Positions 34,334 to 44,042 of a stretch of 64,000 bases of DNA are shown here, piece after piece. Below the pieces are notes generated by a model. That model searched no databases. It saw nothing but the letters and a program-made list of their open reading frames with translations, and was not told the origin of the DNA. The stretch lies in assembly GCA_002396085.1 (NCBI GenBank), contig DGWI01000041.1:17205-81204 (forward strand), given 5' to 3'. The position numbers and the translations under genes are program-made. Numbering within the stretch: position 1 is the stretch's first letter; every line of letters starts with the position of its first letter. Source of the stretch: Porphyromonadaceae bacterium UBA4262. Its GTDB lineage: Bacteria; Bacteroidota; Bacteroidia; Bacteroidales; Muribaculaceae.

Positions 34334-37312
34334 ATGCCAATAAAGATAAGTAAAGTAATCAAAGATTTGAACGTGGGCAAACTCACGCTGCAAGAGTTCT
34401 TGCGCAAGCGTGGCATCGAGATTGAGGACAACATCAACGCCCGCATTGATGACAAGGTCTATGAGATGCTTGTCAAGGAGTTCCGTCCTGACCTGGAACT
34501 CAAAGCCAAGGCCGATGATATCGCCAAGGAACGTCAGAAGGAGAAAGCCAAGCAGAACGAGGCTCGCAAGGTAGAAGAAATCAAGACCACAATCCCCGGA
34601 CAGAAACCCACCTTCCTGGGAAAGATTGACCTTGCTACCGGCAAACCCATTGCCGAAGAGAAGCCCCAACCGACGGTTGACGAAGTTGTCCCCGCCCCCG
34701 TCGCCGAGCCAGAGCCTGCACCAGAGGCAAAAACCGAGGCTGAACCCGAGGTGAAACCGGAGCCCGTCTCTGAGCCCAAGGCCGAGACGCAACCCGAGCC
34801 CAAGGCCGAACCTACAGCCAAAGCCGAGCCAGAGGTTGAACCCAAGGCAGAGCCTAAGCCTGAACCCAAGCCCGAACCCAAGGCAGAAACAGCGTCGAAA
34901 GACAAGAAAAAGTCGAAGCCCAAAGCCAAGGCCGAGCCCGAACCAAAACCTGAAATGGCCGAGGAACCCGAATCAAAGCCCGCAGCCAAGGCTGAACCCG
35001 CAGCCAAGCCTGCAGCCGAAGCAGAGCCTGCAGCCGAGACCACGCCAGCGGCCAAACCAGCCGAGGCCAGCACCGAGGTTTTCACCCTAGGCAACCGTCC
35101 ACAGGGCCCACAGGTGACCGTCGTGGGCAAGATTGACCTGGACGCCATCAACCAACAGACACGCCCCAAGAAAAAGACCAAGGAAGAACGTCGCAACGAG
35201 CGCATTGCCAAGGCTCAAGCAGAGGGCAGCGGCAAGCGCAAACGCAAGCGCATCGGCAAGGAGAAAGTCGACATCGAGAGTGCCGCCAACCAGGCCGCAC
35301 AGCAAGGCGGTGGCAGCAACAAGAACAAAGGTCAGCAAGGACAGAACAAGGACCAGGCAGCACAGGGCAAGCGCAAGAAGGACAAGAACAAGCGCCCCAT
35401 ACGCACCGAGGTCAGCGAGGAGGATGTGCAGCGCCAGGTCAAGGAGACCTTGGCCCGCTTGACCACCAAGACTCCCAAGAAGGGTGCCAAGTGGCGCAAG
35501 GAGAAACGCGAAGCCGCCCACGAGGTGGCCATGGAAGCCGTCGCACAGGCCGCAGCCGAGAAGAAGGTGCTGAAACTCACCGAGTTTGTCACCGCCAACG
35601 ACTTGGCAGCCATGATGGATGTGCCCGTGACCAAGGTCATCGGCACGTGCATGAGCCTGGGTGTGATGGTGTCGATCAACCAGCGCCTCGACGCCGAGAC
35701 AATCAATATCGTCGCCGAGGAGTTTGGCTTCAAGACCGAGTATACCAGCGCCGAGGTGGCCGAGGCCATCCATGACGAGGAAGACAACCCCGAAGATCTG
35801 GTGCAGCGTCCACCGGTGGTCACTGTCATGGGCCATGTGGACCACGGCAAGACCTCGTTGCTCGACTACATACGCAAGACCAACGTCATTGCCGGCGAGG
35901 CTGGCGGCATCACCCAGCACATCGGTGCCTACAACGTCAAGTTGCCCAACGGTCGCCGCATCACCTTCCTTGACACGCCCGGTCACGCCGCATTCACCGC
36001 CATGCGTGCCCGTGGTGCCAAGGTCACCGACATCGTCATTGTCATCGTTGCTGCCGACGACAACGTCATGCCCCAGACCGATGAGGCCCTGAGCCATGCA
36101 TCGGCTGCCGGTGTGCCCATCATCTTTGCCATCAACAAGATTGATAAGCCCGGAGCCAATCCCGACAAGATCAAGGAGGAACTTGCCAACCGCAACTACC
36201 TCATTGAGGAGTGGGGCGGCAAGTACCAGAGCCAGGACATCAGTGCCAAGAAGGGAACGGGTGTGCAAGAACTCATGGAGAAGGTGCTGCTCGAGGCCGA
36301 CCTGCTCGACCTCAAAGCCAATCCCAACCGCAAGGCAACGGGTTCGGTCATCGAGTCGTCGCTCGACAAGGGACGTGGCTACATCGCCACTGTGCTGGTC
36401 GACAATGGCACACTGCGCATGGGCGACATCGTGCTGGCCGGAACCCACTATGGCAAGATCAAGGCCATGTTTAATGAGCGCAACCAGCGCATCCAGGAGG
36501 CCGGTCCGTCAACGCCTGTGCTCATCCTGGGTCTGAATGGCGCTCCCACCGCCGGCGACAAGTTCAACGTGATGGAGACCGACCAGGAAGCCCGCCAGAT
36601 TGCCAACAAGCGCGAGCAACTGCAGCGCGAATTGGGTCTGCGCACGATGAAGCGCCGTGGTCTGGACGACATCGCCCGCCTGCGTGCACTGGGTGAGTTC
36701 CACGAGTTGAACATTATCGTCAAGGGCGATGTGGACGGCTCGATCGAGGCTCTGAGCGACTCGCTCATCAAACTGTCGACCCCCGAGGTACAAGTCAACG
36801 TCATCCACAAGGCCGTGGGTGCCATCACCGAGAGCGACGTCACCCTGGCAGCAGCCAGCGACGCTTCGATTATCGGCTTCCAGGTGCGCCCGTCGGGTGC
36901 CGCCAAGCGTCTGGCCGAGCAGGATGGTGTGGACATCCGCATCTACTCGATCATCTATGATGCCATCGAAGAGGTCAAGAGCGCCATGGAGGGCATGCTC
37001 TCGCCCGACGTGAAAGAAGAAATCATCGGCATGGCCGAAGTACGGCAAGTGTACCACATCAGCAAGGTGGGCACCATCGCCGGTGCCATGGTCACCGAGG
37101 GCAAGATCAAGCGCCAGTGCAAGGTGCGTGTCATCCGCGACGGTATCGTGGTGTTCACCGGCAACCTGGCCTCGCTCAAGCGCTTCAAGGACGATGCCAA
37201 GGAAGTCACCAGTGGCTATGACTGCGGTTTATCTATCCAGAGTTACAACGACCTGGTCGAGGGCGACATGATCGAGGCCTTCGAGGAAATTGAGGTCCAC
37301 AAGACACTGTAG
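34334..37312 (+). CDS. infB: Translation initiation factor IF-2
   Basis: A 992-aa IF-2, the GTPase that places initiator tRNA on the 30S subunit. An N-terminal IF2_N-type segment (about 1-55) is followed by a long Glu/Pro/Lys/Ala-rich linker (about 115-250, many EPKxEPKP repeats) and a basic Gln/Lys stretch (about 270-365). The second IF2_N domain is near 415-470. The GTPase domain starts near 490 with GHVDHGKTS (G1), GGITQHIGAY (G2), DTPGHAAF (G3), NKIDKPG (G4) and SAKKGTG (G5). Domains II-IV follow to the end. The long low-complexity linker is larger than in E. coli but usual for Bacteroidetes. It is the last gene of the rimP operon. Confidence 0.98.
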   Translation: MPIKISKVIKDLNVGKLTLQEFLRKRGIEIEDNINARIDDKVYEMLVKEFRPDLELKAKADDIAKERQKEKAKQNEARKVEEIKTTIPGQKPTFLGKIDLATGKPIAEEKPQPTVDEVVPAPVAEPEPAPEAKTEAEPEVKPEPVSEPKAETQPEPKAEPTAKAEPEVEPKAEPKPEPKPEPKAETASKDKKKSKPKAKAEPEPKPEMAEEPESKPAAKAEPAAKPAAEAEPAAETTPAAKPAEASTEVFTLGNRPQGPQVTVVGKIDLDAINQQTRPKKKTKEERRNERIAKAQAEGSGKRKRKRIGKEKVDIESAANQAAQQGGGSNKNKGQQGQNKDQAAQGKRKKDKNKRPIRTEVSEEDVQRQVKETLARLTTKTPKKGAKWRKEKREAAHEVAMEAVAQAAAEKKVLKLTEFVTANDLAAMMDVPVTKVIGTCMSLGVMVSINQRLDAETINIVAEEFGFKTEYTSAEVAEAIHDEEDNPEDLVQRPPVVTVMGHVDHGKTSLLDYIRKTNVIAGEAGGITQHIGAYNVKLPNGRRITFLDTPGHAAFTAMRARGAKVTDIVIVIVAADDNVMPQTDEALSHASAAGVPIIFAINKIDKPGANPDKIKEELANRNYLIEEWGGKYQSQDISAKKGTGVQELMEKVLLEADLLDLKANPNRKATGSVIESSLDKGRGYIATVLVDNGTLRMGDIVLAGTHYGKIKAMFNERNQRIQEAGPSTPVLILGLNGAPTAGDKFNVMETDQEARQIANKREQLQRELGLRTMKRRGLDDIARLRALGEFHELNIIVKGDVDGSIEALSDSLIKLSTPEVQVNVIHKAVGAITESDVTLAAASDASIIGFQVRPSGAAKRLAEQDGVDIRIYSIIYDAIEEVKSAMEGMLSPDVKEEIIGMAEVRQVYHISKVGTIAGAMVTEGKIKRQCKVRVIRDGIVVFTGNLASLKRFKDDAKEVTSGYDCGLSIQSYNDLVEGDMIEAFEEIEVHKTL

Positions 37313-37437
37313 CCCACCGAGGAAAGTAGAATTAAGATTGAAGAAACCGCCAGTCGATGATTCAAAATTCTTAATTCATGATTGCAGAATAAGCAATTTT
37401 CTGGCATTTTTCCGTTATTAATAAAAAACGCCGAATT

Positions 37438-39786
37438 ATGCTGAAACGAATCATACTAGCAGCCACAATGATGTGCGCGCTCATTGCCCAGAGCCAAACC
37501 GGCGTGGGCAATTGGCGCGTGCATCCCTATTATGTGGGCAGCGAAATCAAGAACGTGATTGACACCGACGGGCAAATCTATTATCAGGTAGGCTCGTACC
37601 TTTTCTGTTTGGACAAGGACACCGACGAGAATGAGAGTCTGAACAAGAGTAATTACCTCAACGATGTCACAATCACAGGCATCTATTACAACTATAACCG
37701 TGACTACCTGTTGATAGCATACGCCAACTCAAACATTGATGTGATTGACGATGCCGGCAATGTTACCAATCTCCCCGAAATCAAAGATGCAGTGCTCACC
37801 AGTTCAAAGGGCATCAACGACATCACCTTTGGTGGCGGCAAGATATATGTAGCCACACAGTTCGGCTATGTTGTCTACGATGATCACGAACTCAAGGTGA
37901 CTGAATCGCGCATCTATGGTCAGGACGTGAGTTCGATTGCGCGAGTGGGCAAGAAACTGATCATGTCAGCCTCTGGCCAACTGCTTGTATCACTGGCATC
38001 GGCTCACAACGAGACCATGTCGGCATTCACTGCACTTGACCCGTCGATTGCTCCCAACAACAATGCACGCCTGCTCATGGTCGACAAGAGCACTGTTCTG
38101 GTCAATGGCGACAATGGACTCTACACTCTGAGCCTGGACACACTCAGCAGCACTACAGGAGTGCAGTCCTATACCCAAATCACGCCCCAACGAGCAACCA
38201 CCATCCAACCCACGCCGTCGGGTTATATCGCTAGTTACCTGACCGGCGACAGCTGCTACTACACGCTCGATAATCACGGTGCCAATCCCGAACGAATCGT
38301 TGCAGCAAACGAGCTCTACACCATCCACCCTGAGGGTGATGGCACATTATGGGCACTGGGTGAGCGTGGATTGCACCATGCCGGCGACACCCAGAACTAC
38401 TACAAGCCCGATGGGCTAGGCATCAAGGTAGGAGCATTCTACATGGCCTATAGCGAAGGACAAAATCGGCTGTACGCCACCAGTTCGAGCGACAACCTGT
38501 TAAATGATTGGGGGTCAAAGCTGGGTGCTACAACGCAAATCTTCTGCTACGATGGTGATCACTGGAGCGATGTCACTCCCGACAGCCTCCCCGGCAACGG
38601 TGCCAGCAGCAACTGGCAGATGGTTGTCGATCCATTTGACAACAACACCTACGTCTACCCCTCGCGCAAGTATGGCGTGGTCAAGGTCACAAACGACAGG
38701 ATAGTCAATGTCTACAACGAGCAGAACAGCCTGTTCATGGCATCCAATTACTACAAGGGAGCGTGTGCCTTTGATGCACAAGGTAATCTCTGGGTAGTCT
38801 ACAGTTCATCAGCAGCCTCAGACACCGTTGCCAAGAATGTTGCTGTGCTGCCCCGCGCCAAGTATGAACAGAGCCGGGTCAGCCCGTCCGACTGGGTTGC
38901 CGTGTCGGTGCCTGGAACAAAACAGAGTGCCTTCAAGGGTTCAAACCTTGTTATCGCCAATGGTGTGAACATCTTCAACAGTGGCGATTATCAACGAGCC
39001 TTTGCCTTCTGGACACAGCCCAATGGCATCACATCAACCCCTCGCCGAGCCAACCACAGCAGTTTTACCGACCAAGACGGCAAGAACATCACATGGAACA
39101 ACGTCTACAGCATGGTTGCCGACCACAATGGTATTGTATGGGTGGGATTCAACAATGGAGTCATCAACTTTGACCCTACCCGCGCCTTTGATGACGATTT
39201 CACCATCAATCACATCAAGGTCCCCCGCAACGACGGCACAGGTCTGGCCGACTACCTGCTCGACGGTTCACAAATCAACTGCATTGCCGTCGATGGCGCC
39301 AACCGCAAGTGGATAGGCACCAACAATTCGGGATTGTTCCTGGTCAGTGCCGATGGCTCACAGGTGCTGAAGCAGTTCACGACCGACAACTCCTACTTGA
39401 GCACCAACACCATCTATAGCGTGTGTTGCAATCCGACCAACAATTCGGTGTACGTCATCACGCCAAACGACTTTCTGGAGTACTTCAGCGACACCACACC
39501 TGGTGCAGTCAGCTACAGCAACGTGTATGTCTATCCCAACCCGGTCCGTCCCGACTTTACAGGTGAAGTCACCATTGTGGGCCTGATGGACAACTCGCTG
39601 GTCAAGATTGCCGACTCGGGCGGGCATGTTGTCAAGCAACTGCGCTCGACAGGCGGTATGGCTACCTGGGATTGCATGGGCGACAATGGTGAACGCGTGA
39701 GCACTGGTGTCTACTATGTGCTGGCTTCGGAAAAGGAAGGTGGCACAGCACATGCAACCGTTGCCAAGTTCTTAGTCGTCAAATAA
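37438..39786 (+). CDS. PorZ-like T9SS-associated beta-propeller protein (copy 1)
   Basis: A 782-aa secreted protein. The signal peptide (about 1-19) is followed by two large beta-propeller regions with repeated blade motifs (GINDITFGGGKIYVATQFGYVVYD; WIGTNNSGLFLVSADGS). A C-terminal sorting domain (about 695-782) follows, with VYVYPNPVRPDFTGEVTI, GGMATWDCMGDNGERVSTGVYYVLA and a final KFLVVK. This order matches PorZ of Porphyromonas gingivalis, a surface protein that supplies A-LPS to the type IX sortase. It is a tandem paralogue of 39827-42166, 40 nt apart, and probably co-transcribed with it. The symbol is left blank because it is unclear which copy is the orthologue. Confidence 0.8.
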   Translation: MLKRIILAATMMCALIAQSQTGVGNWRVHPYYVGSEIKNVIDTDGQIYYQVGSYLFCLDKDTDENESLNKSNYLNDVTITGIYYNYNRDYLLIAYANSNIDVIDDAGNVTNLPEIKDAVLTSSKGINDITFGGGKIYVATQFGYVVYDDHELKVTESRIYGQDVSSIARVGKKLIMSASGQLLVSLASAHNETMSAFTALDPSIAPNNNARLLMVDKSTVLVNGDNGLYTLSLDTLSSTTGVQSYTQITPQRATTIQPTPSGYIASYLTGDSCYYTLDNHGANPERIVAANELYTIHPEGDGTLWALGERGLHHAGDTQNYYKPDGLGIKVGAFYMAYSEGQNRLYATSSSDNLLNDWGSKLGATTQIFCYDGDHWSDVTPDSLPGNGASSNWQMVVDPFDNNTYVYPSRKYGVVKVTNDRIVNVYNEQNSLFMASNYYKGACAFDAQGNLWVVYSSSAASDTVAKNVAVLPRAKYEQSRVSPSDWVAVSVPGTKQSAFKGSNLVIANGVNIFNSGDYQRAFAFWTQPNGITSTPRRANHSSFTDQDGKNITWNNVYSMVADHNGIVWVGFNNGVINFDPTRAFDDDFTINHIKVPRNDGTGLADYLLDGSQINCIAVDGANRKWIGTNNSGLFLVSADGSQVLKQFTTDNSYLSTNTIYSVCCNPTNNSVYVITPNDFLEYFSDTTPGAVSYSNVYVYPNPVRPDFTGEVTIVGLMDNSLVKIADSGGHVVKQLRSTGGMATWDCMGDNGERVSTGVYYVLASEKEGGTAHATVAKFLVVK

Positions 39787-39826
39787 TCACAACAGAATAT
39801 ACACTTTCGCGAAAAAGATACGACCC

Positions 39827-42166
39827 ATGGTTAAGAAAATCGGACTTCTCCTGCTTGCCCTCGTGGCACTGACAGTGCAGAGCGCATCGGCACTCGGCGA
39901 CTGGCGCATGCACCCATACTATGTAGGCAGCAAAATCAACAACATCATCGACACCGACAACAAGGTGTACTATCTGGTGGGCAATGACTTGTTCTGCTAC
40001 GACAAGACAACCAATGCCAACGAGTCGATGAACAAGCGCGCCAACCTGAACGACGTGCTGATTACAGGCATATACTACAACTACGACAAGAAGTACTTGG
40101 TGATTACCTATCTGGACAGCAACATCGACATTGTCTACGATGACGGGCGCGTCTTCAACTTGCCCGATATCAAGGATGCAGTGCTCACTGCGGTCAAGGG
40201 CATCAATGATGTCAAGTTCGGGCAAGACAAGATGTTTGTCGCTACCGAGTTTGGCATGATTGTCTATGACGATGAGACGCTGACTGTCACCGAGTCGCGA
40301 CTATTCGCAGTGAATATCTCCTCGGCCATCGAAATGGGCGAATGGACCTTGATATCACGCAGCAATCTGGTGTACGCTGCCAGGACTAGTGCTCTGCGTG
40401 AATCCACGTCGGCCTATCAACAGGTATCGGGAATCAATTCATCGGCTAATATTCAGCTGTATACAGTGGGAGAGAACCGATTTATGGTCAACTCCAACTC
40501 AGGACTGGTTACCTATACGCTAGGCGTGGGCAGTGACGGGAAACCCGCTGTGACCCAAAGCGATGTCATTTTTAATAAACGTGCCACCGTGGTCCAGCCC
40601 ACTCCAACGGGCTACATCGCCAGTTTTGGCTCTGAGAACGCTTATTACACCACCAATGCACAGGGTGCCAATCCGCAACTAGTGGGTGAATCAACCGAAC
40701 TCTTCAGCAGCAATCCATCGGGCGACGGCACTATGTGGGCTCTGGGCAACAACGGCCTGCACAAGGCAGGCAGCAACACCTACTACAAGCCCAATGGTAT
40801 CGGCATTACAGTGGGTGCGTTCTACATGACCTTCAACAAGGAGAAGAATTTGGTCTATCTGAGCACATCGAGCGATAACTCGTTTGCTAAGTGGGGTTCA
40901 GACATGCATGCTGTGACACAGATGTTCACCTACGATGGCAGTCAATGGAAAGATGTGACACCGACCGGGATGCCGGGCAATGGCGTGAGTGCTAACTGGC
41001 AATTGGCCATGGATCCATTGGATCCCAACACCTATGTATATCCCTCACGCAAATATGGTGTATTCAAGATCACTAACGACCAGTACACCTATGCTTATTC
41101 AAACGGCAATAGTTATTTTGGCACTAACTTCTACAAGGGCGCTTGTGCCTTTGACAGTGAGGGCAATCTGTGGGTGTGCTATAGTTCTGAAACGGCATCA
41201 GCGGCCGAGGTTAACCTCTCGGTACTACCACGCGCCAAATATGAGAAAGCCACGTGTAGTAAGAGCGATTGGATTCCGGTCGAGGTTCCTGGCACTCGTC
41301 AGAAATCATTCAAAGGTTCGAGTTTCGTTATTGGCAAGGGCGATGTTAAGGTCTACAATAGCGGTGACCACCAACGAGCATTCACTTTCTGGAATCAACC
41401 TGACGGACTGACGGGCGAACCTGAAATGGCCAACTACAACAGTCTACAAGATGCCGATGGGAAAAGCATCACCTGGACTAATGTCTATTGTATGGAGAAG
41501 GATCAAGACGGCATCGTCTGGGCTGGTTTGAACAACGGCATCGTAGCCTTCGACCCATCCAGGGCCTTCAATGATGACTTTGCTGTCATGCACCCCAAGG
41601 TGGCGCGCAATGACGGCACTGGACTCTACGACCACTTGCTGGAGGGTATTCAGGTCAACTGCATCAGCGTTGATGCCAACAACTGCAAGTGGATTGGAAC
41701 CAATTCATCAGGACTCTATCAAGTAAGTCCCGACGGCACAAAGATTCTCAAGGAGTTTAACATCGACAACTCTTACTTGACAAGCAACACCATCTATGCC
41801 GTGTGCTGCAACACCAACACCAACTCGGTGTATGTACTCACACCCAATGGTTTCCAGGAGTATATGCCCAACGGCTCACCTTCAGCAGCAAACTATGACG
41901 ATGTCTATGTGTTCCCCAATCCCGTACGACCCGACTTTACCGGCCTGCTCACCATCAACAACCTGATGAGCAACTCTTATCTCAAGGTCGTCGATGCCGC
42001 TGGCACTACAGTCAAGCAGTGGCAATCGACTGGTGGAACAGCCACATGGGACTGCTGCGACTCAACCGGAGAGCGTATGCCCACCGGCCTGTACACCATC
42101 TATGCATCTCAACTACAGAACGATCGCAACCCCAAGAAGATTGCCGAATTCTTGATCATCAAGTAG
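39827..42166 (+). CDS. PorZ-like T9SS-associated beta-propeller protein (copy 2)
   Basis: A 779-aa paralogue of the preceding gene, co-linear over its whole length (same DWRMHPYYVGSKINNIIDTDNK opening and the same C-terminal VYVFPNPVRPDFTGLLTI ... TGGTATWDCCDSTGERMPTGLYTI). The signal peptide MVKKIGLLLLALVALTVQSASA is intact, and both copies are full length with no disabling change. A strong terminator follows. Retention of two complete copies suggests different partners or client sets for surface attachment, as an inference. Confidence 0.8.
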   Translation: MVKKIGLLLLALVALTVQSASALGDWRMHPYYVGSKINNIIDTDNKVYYLVGNDLFCYDKTTNANESMNKRANLNDVLITGIYYNYDKKYLVITYLDSNIDIVYDDGRVFNLPDIKDAVLTAVKGINDVKFGQDKMFVATEFGMIVYDDETLTVTESRLFAVNISSAIEMGEWTLISRSNLVYAARTSALRESTSAYQQVSGINSSANIQLYTVGENRFMVNSNSGLVTYTLGVGSDGKPAVTQSDVIFNKRATVVQPTPTGYIASFGSENAYYTTNAQGANPQLVGESTELFSSNPSGDGTMWALGNNGLHKAGSNTYYKPNGIGITVGAFYMTFNKEKNLVYLSTSSDNSFAKWGSDMHAVTQMFTYDGSQWKDVTPTGMPGNGVSANWQLAMDPLDPNTYVYPSRKYGVFKITNDQYTYAYSNGNSYFGTNFYKGACAFDSEGNLWVCYSSETASAAEVNLSVLPRAKYEKATCSKSDWIPVEVPGTRQKSFKGSSFVIGKGDVKVYNSGDHQRAFTFWNQPDGLTGEPEMANYNSLQDADGKSITWTNVYCMEKDQDGIVWAGLNNGIVAFDPSRAFNDDFAVMHPKVARNDGTGLYDHLLEGIQVNCISVDANNCKWIGTNSSGLYQVSPDGTKILKEFNIDNSYLTSNTIYAVCCNTNTNSVYVLTPNGFQEYMPNGSPSAANYDDVYVFPNPVRPDFTGLLTINNLMSNSYLKVVDAAGTTVKQWQSTGGTATWDCCDSTGERMPTGLYTIYASQLQNDRNPKKIAEFLIIK

Positions 42167-42189
42167 GTCTCAAGGCCTCACTTTCCATG

Positions 42190-42216
42190 CCCCGCCACTG
42201 TTAGGCGGGGTTTTTT
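42190..42216 (+). terminator. Terminator after the PorZ-like pair
   Basis: CCCCGCC (42190-42196), a 7-nt loop, GGCGGGG (42204-42210) and six Ts. Confidence 0.92.
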
Positions 42217-42245
42217 GATATTTTGAGTAAATAATTATCATACGC

Positions 42246-42278
42246 TTGTACAATTTCGCCAGAAAATGTGTATCTTTG
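42246..42278 (+). promoter_or_regulatory. Promoter of the zinc-ribbon gene
   Basis: TATCTTTG (42271-42278), 36 nt before the start codon, with TTG at 42246-42248 as a -33 element (22-nt spacer, slightly long). Confidence 0.6.
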
Positions 42279-42314
42279 CAGTTTGGATAAGCAAACCCAA
42301 TAAAAGATTACGAT

Positions 42315-43823
42315 ATGAAATGCGACAAATGTGGACAAATCGTTCCTGATGGCTCGGCATTCTGCAATCACTGCGGCAATGCCATGAGTCACGACATGGT
42401 GTGCCCGTCGTGCGGACAAAACATCCCGATGAACTCGGTGTTCTGCCCCAAGTGCGGCAAGATGGTGCGCAATGACATGCATGAAGAGACACAACCTGCC
42501 GATGTGCCTGCGACAACAGCCACAGCGACAGGAGCAACATACAATGAGATTGAACGTGAGCGTCAACAGGCTCCACGTGACCCATGGCAAGAGACTCAGC
42601 ACCAGCATCAACACGAGCAGAAGCCCTATTATGCCAACAGCGACGACGAGGAGATAGATGACGATGAGAATCTGTCGAGCGAACCCGCTCACTTCAACCG
42701 CAATGTCGTCATCGGCGCAGCGGCAGTAGTGATCATCATCGCCCTGCTGTTGTTGTTGCGCAACTGTGGCAGCAGTGGCAATGACGACCGCCACAGTGTC
42801 ACGGGCAGCGACTCGACCTTGCTTGTCGCCGATGCCAATGCCGATCCTATGGCCATCTTCAATGCCGAGTTGAGCCGCAACAACTTCACTGGCGACGGTG
42901 CGGTGGCTGCTCATGCCGTCAAGGTGCCCGGCAATGGCACTGACCGACCCGAAGTCATCATGGGTGTCACCACCAAGAACGACACCGAGAGCCGCTCTTA
43001 CTTCAAGATATACAAACTGACCCAGAACGGCCAAGTGTGGATGCCTGAACTGCAACACACACAGTATCTGAACGGGCGCACCATCAACATGGACAACTCG
43101 GCGCTGATTGCCGACATCCAGAACGTGCCCCGCGCCGTCAAGATTGGCGACAAGGACTACTACTACTTTGCCTATGTCAACAACCCTGTGGAGGGTGGTT
43201 CGATAGGCCGCGTGTCGCTCGCACTGTGGAACGTCGATGAGAAGAAACTCACCACGCTCGACTATCAAGGCCCCATTAAGAGCCTTGAAGATGGTCGCCA
43301 GTATGTATACGGCAAGCCGTTGCAGGCCATCAACTCGCCCGAGACCCGCTTCTTGCAGCAAGAGGCCCACAATGTCAAACTCATCCACTTCCTGACCGAG
43401 GAGGAACTCAAGGCCGAGCAGGAAGCCAAGGAGAAGGAAGAGGAAGCCAAGCGTCTGGCCGACCCCGACAATGTGGACGAGCGCTGGAATGAAGAGAACC
43501 AGGAGAATGTCGAGGCACTGAAGAAAGGCGAAGAGGTCACCATGAAGGCTGCCAACTACGACAAGCCCATCTTCAACATGAAGGAGATCAACAAGAAGAT
43601 TGAGAACGAGGGCTACATCGTGTTTGCCGTCAAGAACGGAGCGGTCTATGGCTTCAACAAGAATACTCGCAAGTACTTCTCGATATTCTCGCCCAAGGGC
43701 GACTCACAGCCTAGCGACATCGGCTTTGCCGACAGCAAGAACAACTTGATGCGCATGCGCACCAGTGAGGGCCGGTTCAGTTACAACCTGTCCACAGGCA
43801 AGACCCAACGCATACCTGAGTAA
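42315..43823 (+). CDS. Double zinc-ribbon membrane protein of unknown function
   Basis: A 502-aa protein. Two adjacent zinc ribbons are visible at residues 3-55: CDKCGQ ... CNHCG and CPSCGQ ... CPKCG. A disordered, Gln/His/acidic stretch follows (about 60-125), then one transmembrane helix (about 130-152, VVIGAAAVVIIIALLLLLR). An extracytoplasmic part of ~340 residues includes a Glu/Lys-rich coiled coil near 358-385 and a C-terminal beta region (VFAVKNGAVYGFNKNTRKYF). The layout, with cytoplasmic ribbons and an outside sensor-like domain, resembles zinc-ribbon membrane proteins of unknown role. A 37-codon membrane-peptide gene begins 5 nt after its stop. Confidence 0.75.
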   Translation: MKCDKCGQIVPDGSAFCNHCGNAMSHDMVCPSCGQNIPMNSVFCPKCGKMVRNDMHEETQPADVPATTATATGATYNEIERERQQAPRDPWQETQHQHQHEQKPYYANSDDEEIDDDENLSSEPAHFNRNVVIGAAAVVIIIALLLLLRNCGSSGNDDRHSVTGSDSTLLVADANADPMAIFNAELSRNNFTGDGAVAAHAVKVPGNGTDRPEVIMGVTTKNDTESRSYFKIYKLTQNGQVWMPELQHTQYLNGRTINMDNSALIADIQNVPRAVKIGDKDYYYFAYVNNPVEGGSIGRVSLALWNVDEKKLTTLDYQGPIKSLEDGRQYVYGKPLQAINSPETRFLQQEAHNVKLIHFLTEEELKAEQEAKEKEEEAKRLADPDNVDERWNEENQENVEALKKGEEVTMKAANYDKPIFNMKEINKKIENEGYIVFAVKNGAVYGFNKNTRKYFSIFSPKGDSQPSDIGFADSKNNLMRMRTSEGRFSYNLSTGKTQRIPE

Positions 43824-43828
43824 GTTCA

Positions 43829-43942
43829 ATGCTACCCGACGACCCCGAGCGCCGCTACTACTGGTGGTTCTTTCTCAAGCTTGACTTGGTGATTGTGGCT
43901 CTGCTGGCCCTGTTGTGGTGGCTCAACCGACTTAATTCATAG
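43829..43942 (+). CDS. Predicted 37-aa single-span membrane microprotein
   Basis: The ATG at 43829 opens 37 codons: an acidic/basic start (MLPDDPERR), aromatic YYWWFF, then a hydrophobic helix (LVIVALLALLWWL) and a short polar end. It lies 5 nt after the stop of the zinc-ribbon membrane protein, so it could be translated by re-initiation and act with it. It is short, so chance cannot be excluded. In its favour are the position, the clean one-helix profile with positive-inside charges, and codon use like the neighbours. Confidence 0.4.
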   Translation: MLPDDPERRYYWWFFLKLDLVIVALLALLWWLNRLNS

Positions 43943-43973
43943 TTCATAATTAAGAATTAAAAATTAAGAATTG
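43931..43973. repeat. AT-rich repeat before the POT transporter
   Basis: CTTAATTCATAGTTCATAAT followed by TAAGAATTAAAAATTAAGAATT is a further member of the AATTCTTAATT family. It overlaps the last codons of the microprotein. Confidence 0.5.
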
Positions 43974-44042
43974 GGGAGATACCATTCCTAACTGTTTTTA
44001 CAACTAGAAAAAAACTAATAATAACAAAAACCATTAAGAACT

